Shown here one piece after another: positions 19,628 to 28,134 of a stretch of 44,265 nt of DNA. The notes below the pieces were generated by a model, which saw only the letters and a program-made list of their open reading frames with translations, did not search any database and was not told the DNA's origin. The stretch's first letter is position 1. Each line of letters opens with the position of its first letter. A program made the position numbers and the translations under genes. This DNA comes from Paracoccaceae bacterium (GTDB lineage Bacteria > Pseudomonadota > Alphaproteobacteria > Rhodobacterales > Rhodobacteraceae), in NCBI GenBank assembly GCA_028749255.1, contig JAQTYE010000003.1:1-44265 (forward strand), read 5' to 3'.

Positions 19628-20572
19628 ATGGGCAAGACCAAAGACAAGGCAAAAGACAAAAGCGCGCCCGAGGGCAGCGAACCCGCGCCCCAGGCACTGG
19701 TGGCTGATATTCCCTTTGTCGGCGACATCACCCGGTTCTTGATGGAAGACGCCCCGGTCGCGGTGCGCAACGCGATCTTGACCGCGGAAAAAGATGAAAT
19801 CCTTTCGAAATCATACCCTTACCGCAAGGAGATGAAGAAGAAGGACTACGAAGCCCAGATCGACGCGCTGCAGGTCGAGCTGGTCAAGATGCTGTGGGAT
19901 CTGAAAGCCACCGGCAAGCGACTGGCGGTGATCTTCGAAGGTCGCGACGCCGCCGGCAAGGGCGGCTCGATCGCTCGGATGCAGCAAAATCTGAACCCGC
20001 GCTCGGCCTATGTCGTGGCCTTGCCCAAACCGACCGACCGCGAGGCAAGCCAGTGGTATTTCCAGCGCTATGTCGATTGGCTGCCTGCGGCGGGCGAAAT
20101 CGCGCTGTTTGACCGCAGCTGGTATAATCGCGGCGTGGTCGAGCATGTCTTTGGCTTTTGCACCCCGGAACAGCGCGGCCATTTCTTTGCCCAGCTGCCC
20201 GATTTCGAAAAGATGCTGGTCGATGAGGGGATCATTCTGGTCAAGCTGTGGCTCAGCGTGGACCGCGCCGAGCAGCTCAAGCGGTTTCTGGACCGCGAGC
20301 ATGACCCGTTGAAACAATGGAAGCTGAGCTGGATCGACGTGGAAGGGCTGAAGAAATGGGACGCCTATACTGCGGCAATCCACGAGACGTTGAAGCTGTC
20401 TGACACCCAGCATGCGCCCTGGACGGTGATCCGGTCGGATGACAAGATGCGCGCGCGGATTGCTGCGATCCAGACCGTTCTGAACGCCGTGGATTACGCG
20501 AAGAAAGACCTAGAAGCGATTGGCACGATTGATAAATCCATCTGTGACGGACGCGACATTCTGGATGTCTAA
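19628..20572 (+). CDS. ppk2: polyphosphate kinase 2 (PPK2 family)
   Basis: A 314-residue cytosolic enzyme of the PPK2 family, which moves phosphate between polyphosphate and nucleoside diphosphates (class I preferentially makes GTP or ATP). The Walker A region [12 protein letters not shown] is near residues 103-114, Walker B DRSWYNR is at 162-168, and lid arginines follow ([15 protein letters not shown] near 220-235). The basic N-terminal 20 residues look unstructured. The ATG at 19628 is chosen because the longer frame from 19325 runs through metA and the repeat. Its last codons overlap the start of a TetR-family gene. Confidence 0.93.
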   Translation: MGKTKDKAKDKSAPEGSEPAPQALVADIPFVGDITRFLMEDAPVAVRNAILTAEKDEILSKSYPYRKEMKKKDYEAQIDALQVELVKMLWDLKATGKRLAVIFEGRDAAGKGGSIARMQQNLNPRSAYVVALPKPTDREASQWYFQRYVDWLPAAGEIALFDRSWYNRGVVEHVFGFCTPEQRGHFFAQLPDFEKMLVDEGIILVKLWLSVDRAEQLKRFLDREHDPLKQWKLSWIDVEGLKKWDAYTAAIHETLKLSDTQHAPWTVIRSDDKMRARIAAIQTVLNAVDYAKKDLEAIGTIDKSICDGRDILDV

Positions 20573-21182
20573 ACAGGGCTATCACCACGGCAACCTGCGT
20601 CAGGCGCTGGTCGAGGCGGCGTTGCGGCTGATCGCGACGCAGGGCCCCACCGGGTTTACCCTGTCCGAAGCGGCCAAGGACGCGGGCGTGACCCCGGCCG
20701 CCGTCTATCGTCATTTCGCGGGCCGCGAGGATCTGATTGCGGAATGCGCACGTCAGGGGTTCGGGATTTTTGCCGATCTGTTGGAACATGCCTGGAACGG
20801 TGGCGCGCCTTCGGCGCTGGCGGCCTTTGGTGCGGTGGGGCGCGCCTATCTGGCCTTTGCACGCCGCTTTCCGGGGCATTACATGGCAATGTTCGAAAGT
20901 GGTGTGGCCGCGTCGCGCAGCCCCGAACTGGCCGATGCCGCCGCGCGGGCCGAAGGCGCGATGCTGCGCGCGACCGAGGCGCTGACCCGCCATCTGCCTG
21001 AAACCCGCCGCCCGCCCACGGCGATGGTGAACGCCCATATCTGGGCGATGAGCCATGGCGTTGTTGAACTTTACGCACGCGCGGCCCCGGGATCGCGCGC
21101 GCCCTACGCCCCCGAAGACCTGCTGGAAAGCGGCATCGGGATTTACCTGCGCGGCCTCGGGATTCTGCCCGCGGACCGCTAA
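20565..21182 (+). CDS. TetR-family transcriptional regulator
   Basis: A 205-residue regulator. The N-terminal helix-turn-helix lies at about residues 8-55 ([27 protein letters not shown]), followed by a helical ligand/dimer domain. The C-terminal part resembles the TetR_C_33 (WHG) type. The ATG at 20565 is inside the ppk2 stop region (overlap of 8 bases), so translation is probably coupled. Targets are unknown; ppk2 and the aminotransferase 16 bp downstream are the obvious candidates. The effector cannot be predicted. Confidence 0.9.
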   Translation: MSKQGYHHGNLRQALVEAALRLIATQGPTGFTLSEAAKDAGVTPAAVYRHFAGREDLIAECARQGFGIFADLLEHAWNGGAPSALAAFGAVGRAYLAFARRFPGHYMAMFESGVAASRSPELADAAARAEGAMLRATEALTRHLPETRRPPTAMVNAHIWAMSHGVVELYARAAPGSRAPYAPEDLLESGIGIYLRGLGILPADR

Positions 21183-21198
21183 GACACTGGAGAGAAAA

Positions 21199-22371
21199 AT
21201 GGAATTGGCAGCGCGCGTGGCGCATATGCGAGGCAATGCGGGCAATGGCTGGGGCAATCTGTTCCGCGCCCGTGAAATGATCGCGGCGGGCGAAAGCGTG
21301 GTGATGCTGTCGATCGGCGAGCCCGACGTGAAGACCGACCCCGCGATCCTGTCGGCGATGGCGCAATCGGCGGCCAATGGCCACACCGGATATCCCGACA
21401 TTGCTGGCACCATGGCACTGCGCGCGCAGATCGCGGCGCGGGTGCAGGCGCGCAGTGCCGTGCCGACCCGCCCCGAGAATGTGCTTGTCACCCCCGGCGG
21501 GCAATCGGCGCTGTTTTCGGCCCATAGCGTCTTGCTTGATCCCGGTCAGGCGGGGCTGTTCGTGGCGCCCTATTACGCCACTTACCCCGGAACGATCCGC
21601 GCGACCGGCGCCGAGGCCCGGGTGATCGAGGCCCGCGCCGAGGCCGGGTTCCAACCCGCCGAGGCCGATATTCTGGCCGCCAGTTCCGGCGCCCGCACGC
21701 TGTTGATCAATTCACCCAACAACCCGACCGGGGTGATTTATTCCGACGCCACGCTGCGCGGCATCGCGCGCGCTTGCCAGACGGCCGACCTGTGGCTGAT
21801 CTCGGACGAGGTCTATGACACCCAGGTTTGGCAGGGTCAGTTCCAAAGCCCGCGCGCCCTGCCCGGTATGGCCGAACGCACCGTCGTACTGGGGTCACTG
21901 TCGAAAAGCCATGCGATGACAGGGTCGCGCATCGGCTGGATGGTCGCGCCCGAGCCGGTGATCGCGGCCGCGCTGGAGCTGGCGATCAACACCACCTATG
22001 GCGTGCCCGGTTTCATTCAGGATGCGGCGCTGTTTGCCCTGCGTCAGGGCACCGCGTTCGAGACGGCGGTGGCCGCGCCCTTCAAGCGGCGGCGCGATAT
22101 TGCCAAGGCCGTTCTGTCGGGGGCCCAGGCGCTGCGGCTGATCCCGCCAGCGGGGGCGATGTATGTGATGGCCGATATTCGCCCCACCGGCCTGTCGGGC
22201 GAAACCTTCGCCGCGCGGCTGCTGGAAGAGCAAAAGATCTGTGTCATGCCGGGGGAGAGTTTCGGGGCGGCGGCGGCGGGGCATATCCGCATCGCACTGA
22301 CCCAATCCGATGATGTGCTGGAACAGGCGTTGCACGTCTTGCGCGGCTTTGCCGAGGCGCAGTTGCCGTAA
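21199..22371 (+). CDS. class I/II pyridoxal-phosphate aminotransferase
   Basis: A 390-residue fold-type I aminotransferase. The PLP lysine is Lys236 in SLSKSHAMTGSRIG, with Asn175 in NSPNNPTG, Asp203 in DEVY, and an arginine in HIRIAL near residue 357 for the substrate carboxylate. The chain resembles the aspartate/aromatic aminotransferase branch; the amino donor is not predictable. The ATG at 21199 has GGAGA about 6 bases upstream. It is probably co-transcribed with ppk2 and the tetR gene. A copy of the intergenic element follows the stop. Confidence 0.9.
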   Translation: MELAARVAHMRGNAGNGWGNLFRAREMIAAGESVVMLSIGEPDVKTDPAILSAMAQSAANGHTGYPDIAGTMALRAQIAARVQARSAVPTRPENVLVTPGGQSALFSAHSVLLDPGQAGLFVAPYYATYPGTIRATGAEARVIEARAEAGFQPAEADILAASSGARTLLINSPNNPTGVIYSDATLRGIARACQTADLWLISDEVYDTQVWQGQFQSPRALPGMAERTVVLGSLSKSHAMTGSRIGWMVAPEPVIAAALELAINTTYGVPGFIQDAALFALRQGTAFETAVAAPFKRRRDIAKAVLSGAQALRLIPPAGAMYVMADIRPTGLSGETFAARLLEEQKICVMPGESFGAAAAGHIRIALTQSDDVLEQALHVLRGFAEAQLP

Positions 22372-22391
22372 CGGGCGCAGCAGATGGCGGA

Positions 22392-22443
22392 GGGGGCGCT
22401 GCCCCCTCGGGCCGTGCGGCCCTCACCCCCGGGATATTTGCGC
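22392..22443. repeat. intergenic palindromic element, copy C
   Basis: GGGGGCGCTGCCCCC (from 22392), a second small palindrome (GGGCCGTGCGGCCC), then CCCCCGGGATATTTGCGC (22426-22443). It lies in the 83-bp gap between two convergent genes. Confidence 0.6.
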
Positions 22444-22454
22444 TTTGTTGCAGG

Positions 22455-23069
22455 TCACAGCACGGCCTGTGCCAGCGCCCAGATCCCGAAGCCAGCCATC
22501 ATCACACTGGAGATCCGCGCGGTCCAGGCGGCGAAGCCTTCGGGCAGGCGGTGGTGCAGCGCCGCAACGATGCCCGACAGCGCCATCCACCACAGCATCG
22601 ACCCCGCGAAAACCCCACCAACCACGGTGACAGCCGCGCCCGGCGAGGCGGTTTTGGCCAGCCCAAGCCCGGCAAAGATCGCCGCGAAGCTGAGGATCGT
22701 CGCGGGGTTGGTCAGGGTCAGCGCAAAGGTGGTGACGGTAGTGGCCCACAGGCCACGGGTCTCGGCCGTGTTGGCCGCGCGCACCGGACCCGCGCGGCGC
22801 GGCCAGCCCTTCCACGCGAGCCACAGCAGAAACGCGCCACCGACAAGCCCAAGCGGCACGGCGATTTTTTGCAAGACCGCGGCAAAGGCCGCAAACCCCG
22901 CCGCCGCCGCACTGGCATAGGCGGCATCGGCCAGCGCCGTGCCCAAGCCCCCCGCGACCCCCGCCGCAAAGCCGCGTTTCAGCGTGCGCTGGATGCACAG
23001 CGCCCCGACCGGCCCCAGAGGGGCTGCAATCGCCAGACCCATCATCAACGATTTCAAAAACAACATCAT
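22455..23069 (-). CDS. LysE-family amino-acid exporter
   Basis: A 204-residue membrane protein with about six helices and the LysE/RhtB pattern near the N-terminus (AIAAPLGPVGALCIQRTL, residues 14-31). The family exports amino acids and related compounds. The start at the ATG at 23069 overlaps the stop of the upstream Lrp-type gene by four bases (ATGA), so the two are translationally coupled. This arrangement suggests that the regulator senses the amino acid that the exporter removes. A longer open frame to 23252 is a shadow of the regulator. Confidence 0.9.
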   Translation of the reverse strand: MMLFLKSLMMGLAIAAPLGPVGALCIQRTLKRGFAAGVAGGLGTALADAAYASAAAAGFAAFAAVLQKIAVPLGLVGGAFLLWLAWKGWPRRAGPVRAANTAETRGLWATTVTTFALTLTNPATILSFAAIFAGLGLAKTASPGAAVTVVGGVFAGSMLWWMALSGIVAALHHRLPEGFAAWTARISSVMMAGFGIWALAQAVL

Positions 23070-23530
23070 GCGCCCCCGGTGATGCCGCGAAACTGGAATG
23101 GCGGCTCGACCACAGTCGAAAGCGCCAGCATGGTTTCCGAGCGGGCGATCCATTGCCCGGCTTTCAGGCGGGACAAGAAGTCTTCGACCCCGTTCAGACT
23201 GCCCGCGCGGATCTGGACCAGATAGGACCAGCCGCCGGTGACGTGGTGACATGCGGTGACCTGCGGCGTGTCGGTCATCGCTGCGCGAAACGCACCTTCG
23301 TCCACGCCCGTGGCCAGCGCAACCCAGATGAAGGCGGTGACGGGCAAGCCCGCAGCCTCGGGCGCGATGTCAGCCATGATCCTGCGGATCGTCCCGCGCT
23401 CGGTCAGGCGGCGGATGCGTTCGTTCACCGCCGAGGTGGACAGCCCCACCTGCGCGCCGATCTGCGCCAGTGACTGGCGGGCATCCTCGGCCAACAGGGC
23501 GCATATTTTGCGGTCAAGTTCATCTTCCAC
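23066..23530 (-). CDS. Lrp/AsnC-family transcriptional regulator
   Basis: A 154-residue regulator: N-terminal winged helix-turn-helix (residues 5-60, with SLAQIGAQVGLSTSAVNERIRRL) and C-terminal RAM/AsnC ligand-binding domain (about 70-140, with VTACHHVTGGWSYLVQIRA). Members bind amino acids and form octamers. The stop overlaps the start of the LysE-type exporter. The short AT-rich gap to the left of the TPM gene (23531-23694) is the shared promoter region and may contain its own operator. Confidence 0.93.
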   Translation of the reverse strand: MEDELDRKICALLAEDARQSLAQIGAQVGLSTSAVNERIRRLTERGTIRRIMADIAPEAAGLPVTAFIWVALATGVDEGAFRAAMTDTPQVTACHHVTGGWSYLVQIRAGSLNGVEDFLSRLKAGQWIARSETMLALSTVVEPPFQFRGITGGA

Positions 23531-23694
23531 AGGACAGTTCCATTAAATTTGGCAATTCATCAGGAAATTATAACGACATATCGGGTAATGAAAACAAAAA
23601 TAACGGCAACAGGCAAAGCTGACCGGAAAATTTGACCTTTCGGGGCTTTATGCCGATCATGGCCCATCTTTGGCCCAATCGGTGGAGAGCCCGC

Positions 23695-24543
23695 ATGCGT
23701 GTCGTGATTGGTGGAATTGTTGCGCTGTGGCTGGGGCTGTGTGGGGCGGTCTGGGCCGAACCGTTCCCGCCGTATCACAGCCTTGCGGTGAATGACGACG
23801 CCGACATCCTGCCCGCAGAAAGCGAGGCGTTGTTGACCGCGCGGCTGGATGCGCTGCGATCTGCGACCGGGATCGAGGCGACGGTTCTGACCCTGCCCAC
23901 GCGCCATGCCTATGATCCGGCGGACTCGCTGGAGAGCTTTGCGACACGGTTGTTCAACGGCTGGGGAATTGGGGATGCCACCCGCCACGACGGCATTCTG
24001 ATTCTGGTGCTGGTCGAAGATCGAGAAATGCGGATCGAACTCGGGTCGGGCTATAGCCCCGAATATGACATCCCGGCGCAGGACATCATCAATCTGGTGA
24101 TGCTGCCCGCGTTTCGCGATGGGCGGATGGCAGAGGGGATCGAGGCGGGCACTGACGAAGTAATCACCCGGATCGCCGAGCGGCATGCGGACGGAATGGC
24201 CCCTGACCTGACGCCCGCGACCAACAGCGACTGGATCGGCAAGATCATCGCCGCCGGGCTGGTGCTGGCGTTTGTCGCCTCCGCCCTGCGCACACAGATC
24301 TGGAAGATGATCGGACGTCTGAAACGCTGTCCGAAATGCGGGGCGGTGGGTCTGCGGCGCACACGGGTGATCGACACCCCCGCCACTGCGGATCAGCCCG
24401 GCACGGGCCACACCGAAGAGCGGTGCCGATCTTGCGACTGGAGTCACCGCGACCGATTCAGTGTGCCGCACAAATCGCGCAGCTCGGGTGGATCATTTGG
24501 CGGCGGACGGTCCTCGGGGGGAGGAGCGAGCGGGCGCTGGTAA
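23695..24543 (+). CDS. TPM-domain protein with C-terminal zinc ribbon
   Basis: A 282-residue exported membrane protein. A signal peptide (residues 1-20, cleavage before Glu21) leads into a TPM domain (about 25-165, with RHDGILILVLVEDREMRIELGSGY). A single membrane helix follows (about 182-200). The cytoplasmic tail has a four-cysteine zinc ribbon (CPKCG and CRSC) and a glycine/serine-rich end with GGSFGGGRSSGGG, common in this family. TPM proteins have been linked to photosystem repair in plants, but bacterial roles are unsettled. The ATG at 23695 is preferred: GGAGA lies 6 bases upstream and it starts the signal peptide. A TTG at 23632 also opens the frame. Confidence 0.85.
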   Translation: MRVVIGGIVALWLGLCGAVWAEPFPPYHSLAVNDDADILPAESEALLTARLDALRSATGIEATVLTLPTRHAYDPADSLESFATRLFNGWGIGDATRHDGILILVLVEDREMRIELGSGYSPEYDIPAQDIINLVMLPAFRDGRMAEGIEAGTDEVITRIAERHADGMAPDLTPATNSDWIGKIIAAGLVLAFVASALRTQIWKMIGRLKRCPKCGAVGLRRTRVIDTPATADQPGTGHTEERCRSCDWSHRDRFSVPHKSRSSGGSFGGGRSSGGGASGRW

Positions 24544-24560
24544 CGCCCGCCCGGAACAGA

Positions 24561-25154
24561 TCAGAAGCGCAACGATGCCTTCAGTGCCAGCGTGGTCATG
24601 TCGCCATCGACACCAGTGTTATCGAAGTCGTTGGCTTTGTGATACAAAACCTCACCACCCAGCATCCAGCTGTCATTCATGGCCCATGCCGCACCGATGC
24701 CGCCGAAGGGAACATTGTCAGCGAAATCTGTCCCGCCGACCGAGACGTTCATCCGCTCGATCCCGGCGGTGCCATACAGCAGCCAGTCGCCCAGACCAGC
24801 ACCCGCCAACAGCTTCAACTGGGTCATCGAGTCGATTTTGCCAAAGCCGCCGGAATCGCTGATGTCCGCGGCGGAATAGGCCAGTTCACCACCCAGAACC
24901 CATTTGCCATAGTCCTTCAGATAGCCCAGATGGACGCCACCAAAGCTGCCATCGGCACTGAAATCAATGTTGTCAGTCGAGGCATCACCATAGCCCAACT
25001 GCACACCGCCATAGAACCCGGTCCAGTCACGCCCCGCGACGGGCATCACAACAGGCGCGATCGTCGGCTCGACAACAGGAGCGACATAGCCTCCCGCAAA
25101 GGCGGCAGGGGCGACAAGAAAACTGGCGGCAACCAAAGATACGATACGTTTCAT
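24561..25154 (-). CDS. small outer-membrane beta-barrel protein (OmpA-like/porin-fold)
   Basis: A 197-residue secreted protein: signal peptide ending in AAFA (cleavage before Gly21), a valine/proline-rich linker, then an eight-strand barrel that ends in ALKASLRF with a C-terminal Phe. WTGFYGGVQLGYGDA opens the barrel as in the outer-membrane beta-barrel (OmpW/Omp25-like) group. Structural or adhesion roles are typical; nothing specific is visible. The ATG at 25154 has GAGGAG about 8 bases upstream. The longer frame to 25343 is not supported. It is convergent with the TPM gene (17-bp gap). Confidence 0.85.
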   Translation of the reverse strand: MKRIVSLVAASFLVAPAAFAGGYVAPVVEPTIAPVVMPVAGRDWTGFYGGVQLGYGDASTDNIDFSADGSFGGVHLGYLKDYGKWVLGGELAYSAADISDSGGFGKIDSMTQLKLLAGAGLGDWLLYGTAGIERMNVSVGGTDFADNVPFGGIGAAWAMNDSWMLGGEVLYHKANDFDNTGVDGDMTTLALKASLRF

Positions 25155-25342
25155 AAGAATACTCCTCATAGCATGGCCGACGAGGAATCCGAAACAGGCA
25201 GCCTGCCCGTTCCGTTGCCGGTATGGACAGCACATACACCTTTTAGGCATAAATTTACAGGGGGGTGCGGCAAGATGGCCTTCAACACCTCGTGCGCGCA
25301 TGTGCCACAGCGTGGACTGGACAGACCGCGTGCGCCCCGGCA

Positions 25343-25364
25343 TAACTGAACATGAGTTCAGTTA
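25343..25364. promoter_or_regulatory. perfect 9-bp inverted repeat before the SDR gene
   Basis: The left arm TAACTGAAC (25343-25351), spacer ATGA and right arm GTTCAGTTA (25356-25364) form a perfect palindrome 13 bp upstream of the SDR start codon. Its size and position suit an operator for a TetR- or MarR-type regulator that is not in the window. Confidence 0.6.
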
Positions 25365-25377
25365 GCGGGAGGGCACG

Positions 25378-26124
25378 ATGGAACTGCACAAGATCAGGGC
25401 AATTGTCACCGGGGGGGCCTCGGGTCTGGGGGCGGCAACGGCGCGGTATCTGGCCGCACAGGGCGCGCAGGTCACGCTGTTTGACCGCGACGCCGAGCGC
25501 GGCCCGGCACTGGCGGCCGAGATTGGCGGCCACTTCGCCGCGGTTGATGTGACCAGCGAAATCAGCGTGGCTGCGGGCATCGCGCAGGCCAAGGCGGCGA
25601 TGGGCGGCATTGATGCGCTGGTCAATTGTGCGGGAATTGCCACCGGCGCGCGCGTGCTGGGCCGCGACGGGCCGCACCCGCTCGACAGTTTTGTGCGCAC
25701 CGTCGAGATCAACCTGATCGGCAGTTTCAACGTGCTGCGACTGGCCGCCGCCGAGATGGCGCAAAACCCGGGGCCGGAACGTGGGGTGATCGTCAACACC
25801 GCCTCGATCGCGGCGTTTGACGGGCAAAAGGGGCAAGCCGCCTATGCCGCCTCGAAAGGTGGGATCGCGGGGATGACCCTGCCGCTGGCGCGCGATCTGG
25901 CGACGCAGGGCATTCGGGTCTGCGCCATTGCGCCGGGGATCTTTGCCACGCCGATGATGAAGGGGCTGCCCGCCGAAGTGCAAGACAGCCTTGCCGCCGA
26001 GGTCACCTTCCCGAAACGTCTGGGCGACCCGGAAGAATATGCCCGGCTGGCCGGATTCATCCTGTCCTGCGGCTATCTGAACGGCGAGGTGATCCGGCTC
26101 GACGGCGCGCTCAGGATGCGCTGA
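25378..26124 (+). CDS. short-chain dehydrogenase/reductase
   Basis: A 248-residue SDR with the NAD(P) loop TGGASGLG (residues 11-18), Asp37 after the second strand (favouring NAD), NCAG at 83-86, and the catalytic set Ser143, Tyr156, Lys160. The overall pattern, including [33 protein letters not shown], resembles the 3-hydroxyacyl-CoA dehydrogenase type 2 (HSD17B10-like) group, so a role in fatty-acid or branched-chain acyl-CoA oxidation is plausible. The ATG at 25378 has GGGAGGG upstream. A perfect palindrome overlaps its promoter, so it is probably repressed by an unlinked regulator. Confidence 0.88.
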   Translation: MELHKIRAIVTGGASGLGAATARYLAAQGAQVTLFDRDAERGPALAAEIGGHFAAVDVTSEISVAAGIAQAKAAMGGIDALVNCAGIATGARVLGRDGPHPLDSFVRTVEINLIGSFNVLRLAAAEMAQNPGPERGVIVNTASIAAFDGQKGQAAYAASKGGIAGMTLPLARDLATQGIRVCAIAPGIFATPMMKGLPAEVQDSLAAEVTFPKRLGDPEEYARLAGFILSCGYLNGEVIRLDGALRMR

Positions 26125-26964
26125 TCACAGCTCCATCCCGACCAACCGCCGCGCCAGGGCCGTTCCCAGCGCGGCGGAGCTGGTCTCGTAAATCACGTCA
26201 AAGGCCGCGAATTGCGCCTGCATCAGCGCCCGCCCCGGGGCCGAGGCGCTGAATTCCGCACATTTATGCAGATCGTCCAGGCTGAGCGGCGCATAGGCCA
26301 TGAACAGATAGCCCTCGATCCAGCCGGTCACATCGGCGCGGATATCGGGTTCCTGCGCGGCGACTTCGGCCAGCATGTCGGTCTCGGTCACCTCATAGGG
26401 GAAAGCCTGCCCCGCCGCCATCGCGCGATAAAACGCCAGATTGGCATTCAGCCCGCCCATGACATTCGGCTCGATCAGATCGGCCGCCTCGATCACCGCG
26501 CGCACCGCCTTGAACCGTGGATCGCCCGCCGCGTCGGCCCGCTCTGCCGCCATCAGCGCGGCCTCTTCGACATCGGGGTCCAGCAGCGCACGGCGCGCGC
26601 TGACCTCCAGCCCGACAATCCGACGCCCCAGATCCGAGCCAAGCCACGCCTCGATCGCAGCCTGGTCGCTGCCCTCCAGCGCCGCGGCAAAGGCCGCCTC
26701 ATAGGGCGGGCGCAGCCGGTCGGGCGCATGGATCGCGGCCACCTCGGCGCGCCAGGCGGGATCAGCGGGCTGCCCCAGCATTTCCGCCGACAGATCATCG
26801 CCGTAATCCATGCCCTCTTGCTGCAGGATTTCAAAGATCGGGCCGGTTTGCAGCAGATCCGAAATCCGCGCCGCATCGGCCTGCACAGGTGCCGCCCCAA
26901 GCCCGCCCAGCACCAACGCCGCGCAGAGCCCCTGCCCCAGAGTGGTAAAGAATCGACGGATCAT
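26125..26964 (-). CDS. secreted DUF2059-like protein
   Basis: A 279-residue protein with a signal peptide (residues 1-29, cleavage after QA). The mature part is helical and alanine/acid-rich, with two repeats of the DUF2059 style (around residues 60-110 and 205-260). It is predicted to be periplasmic; function is unknown. The ATG at 26964 has GAGGATGG upstream. Its stop abuts that of the convergent SDR gene (no gap). tRNA-Ser lies about 220 bp beyond its start on the other strand. Confidence 0.75.
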   Translation of the reverse strand: MIRRFFTTLGQGLCAALVLGGLGAAPVQADAARISDLLQTGPIFEILQQEGMDYGDDLSAEMLGQPADPAWRAEVAAIHAPDRLRPPYEAAFAAALEGSDQAAIEAWLGSDLGRRIVGLEVSARRALLDPDVEEAALMAAERADAAGDPRFKAVRAVIEAADLIEPNVMGGLNANLAFYRAMAAGQAFPYEVTETDMLAEVAAQEPDIRADVTGWIEGYLFMAYAPLSLDDLHKCAEFSASAPGRALMQAQFAAFDVIYETSSAALGTALARRLVGMEL

Positions 26965-27186
26965 CAGCAGCCATCCTCACAATGCCCCTCATGGCTATCG
27001 CGCCCCGCCGGATCTGCCAAGCGCCCACGATCCGGGCGCCCGCAAAACCACTGTTTTCAAGCGTCAAAACGCCAGGCCTGCAGGCGCTCTGCCCCGCCCT
27101 GTGACGGTTTTGAAAAATTCCTGCAAAAAGCGGTTGCGCCCCTCCGTTCGGCAGGCTAAATCCCGCCCCACGAAGACCCCTGACGC

Positions 27187-27276
27187 GGAGAGGTGGCAGA
27201 GTGGTCGAATGCGGCGGTCTCGAAAACCGTTGTCGGTGAGAGCCGACCCAGGGTTCGAATCCCTGTCTCTCCGCCA
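27187..27276 (+). tRNA. tRNA-Ser(CGA), CCA encoded
   Basis: A seven-bp acceptor stem (GGAGAGG with the complement ending at 27272), D-arm with GTGGTCGAATGC, and anticodon loop CTCGAAA giving anticodon CGA (reads UCG). A long class II variable arm (GTCGG stem) fits serine. The T-arm CAGGGTTCGAATCCCTG is followed by discriminator G27273 and an encoded CCA. Its 3' end is the usual type of integration site for tyrosine recombinases, and an integrase remnant lies 143 bp downstream. Confidence 0.95.
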
Positions 27277-27419
27277 CAAAACCTTACGAGGTTTTGGCAA
27301 ATTACCAAGCAAAAACAAGACGTTAGATCGCCGCGCCCTGCGCGCGATCCGTCATTTTGGCTTGTTTTGCAACACATTTCGCCGCACAATCCGCACACAC
27401 CACCAGCGGGGGCACGGCC
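27277..27419. other. 143-bp gap between tRNA-Ser and integrase remnant
   Basis: No gene is visible. If an element once inserted here, its left attachment site would be the tRNA 3' end. I do not see a second copy of the tRNA 3' terminal sequence in the window. Confidence 0.5.
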
Positions 27420-27772
27420 ATGACCATCATGAAGCGGGGCAGCACTTACCGCCTGCGCAAGCGCGTGCCGCGCCGCTATGAAGGCGTCGAAGAGCGCAAG
27501 AGCATCTGGGTCAGCCTGCACACGGACTCCCTTACCGTCGCTCAACAGAAAGCCCCTATCGCGTGGCAGCACATTGTCGAGGGCTGGGAAGCCCGGCTTG
27601 CCGGTGACACAAGCGACGCGGAAAAGCGTTTCGAGGCAGCTAAGAATCTCGCCGCCGTCCGGGGCTTCCGCTATCTGCCCGTGGCGCGCGTGGCCGAGCT
27701 GCCCCGCAAGGATTACAAAGAGCGCATGTATGCCGTGATCGGCAAAGACGGCGAACCGGACATACGCGAAGC
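27420..27772 (+). pseudogene. truncated tyrosine-recombinase integrase, N-terminal part only
   Basis: About 118 residues from the ATG at 27420. They match the N-terminal region of phage-type integrases common in Rhodobacterales (DUF6538-like start MKRGSTYRLRKRVPRRY, then SIWVSLHTDS and WEARLAGDTSDAEKRFEAA). After EPDIREA near 27770 the reading turns into low-complexity, Arg/Gly/Ser-rich sequence of a wrong frame. The core-binding and catalytic domains (R-H-R-Y) are absent. An open frame continues to 28133, but its second half is a shadow of other remnants. It is a dead integrase next to tRNA-Ser. Confidence 0.75.
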
Positions 27773-27955
27773 GGCTGGGGTCCGACCCGTCGCGCCCGGC
27801 TGCGCTATTTGGGCGGAGGCCGGGATCAGGAATTGCCGCTCGTCTATTGCTCGCTGGCGCAAGCCGATGTGCGCCCGGGTCTGCCAAGTGCGGTGGTCGA
27901 TCTGGAAGGACCGTGGCGGGGCAAGCGGCGCTGGATCTGGAACGAAAAGAGTTAG
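27773..27955 (+). pseudogene. C-terminal remnant of an unrecognised gene
   Basis: A third frame across the integrase junction stays open for 60 codons and ends at a TAG at 27953-27955. Its translation looks protein-like (RLRYLGGGRDQELPLVYCS near the start, VVDLEGPWRGKRRWIWNEKS at the end), unlike the integrase frame over the same bases. It has no start codon with a ribosome site. I do not recognise the family. It is probably the tail of a gene whose front was lost when the integrase fragment was joined. Confidence 0.4.
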
Positions 27956-28107
27956 TAGGGGCGGCGGATCGCCCGCGCAAGCGCGCCCCAAATCCGCCCG
28001 CCATCGTCCAGCAAAAGCACGGTCGTGTTGCTTTGGCGCTGTGCCTCGCAGACCGGATGCAGGGTGCTTTTGCTCGGGCGGTTCGGACCAAAGCAAAACG
28101 ACGATAC
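27952..28107 (-). pseudogene. second C-terminal remnant, convergent to the first
   Basis: On the minus strand a 51-codon frame with high GC at third positions runs from an upstream in-frame stop just beyond 28107 to a TAA at 27954-27952. It ends in TVLLLDDGGRIWGALARAIRRPY. The stop overlaps that of the plus-strand remnant by two bases. There is no start codon, so it too would be a tail. The family is not recognised; longer minus-strand frames over this stretch look like shadows. Confidence 0.3.
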
Positions 28108-28134
28108 ATATTATAATATCATACAAACAATAAC

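Noticed and set aside
27156-28109. A 317-codon open frame on the minus strand, running from the integrase-remnant area across tRNA-Ser.
   Set aside because: It covers a tRNA gene and the reverse of the integrase fragment, its translation is rich in Ala/Arg/Pro without any family pattern, and it has no ribosome site. It is a high-GC shadow.
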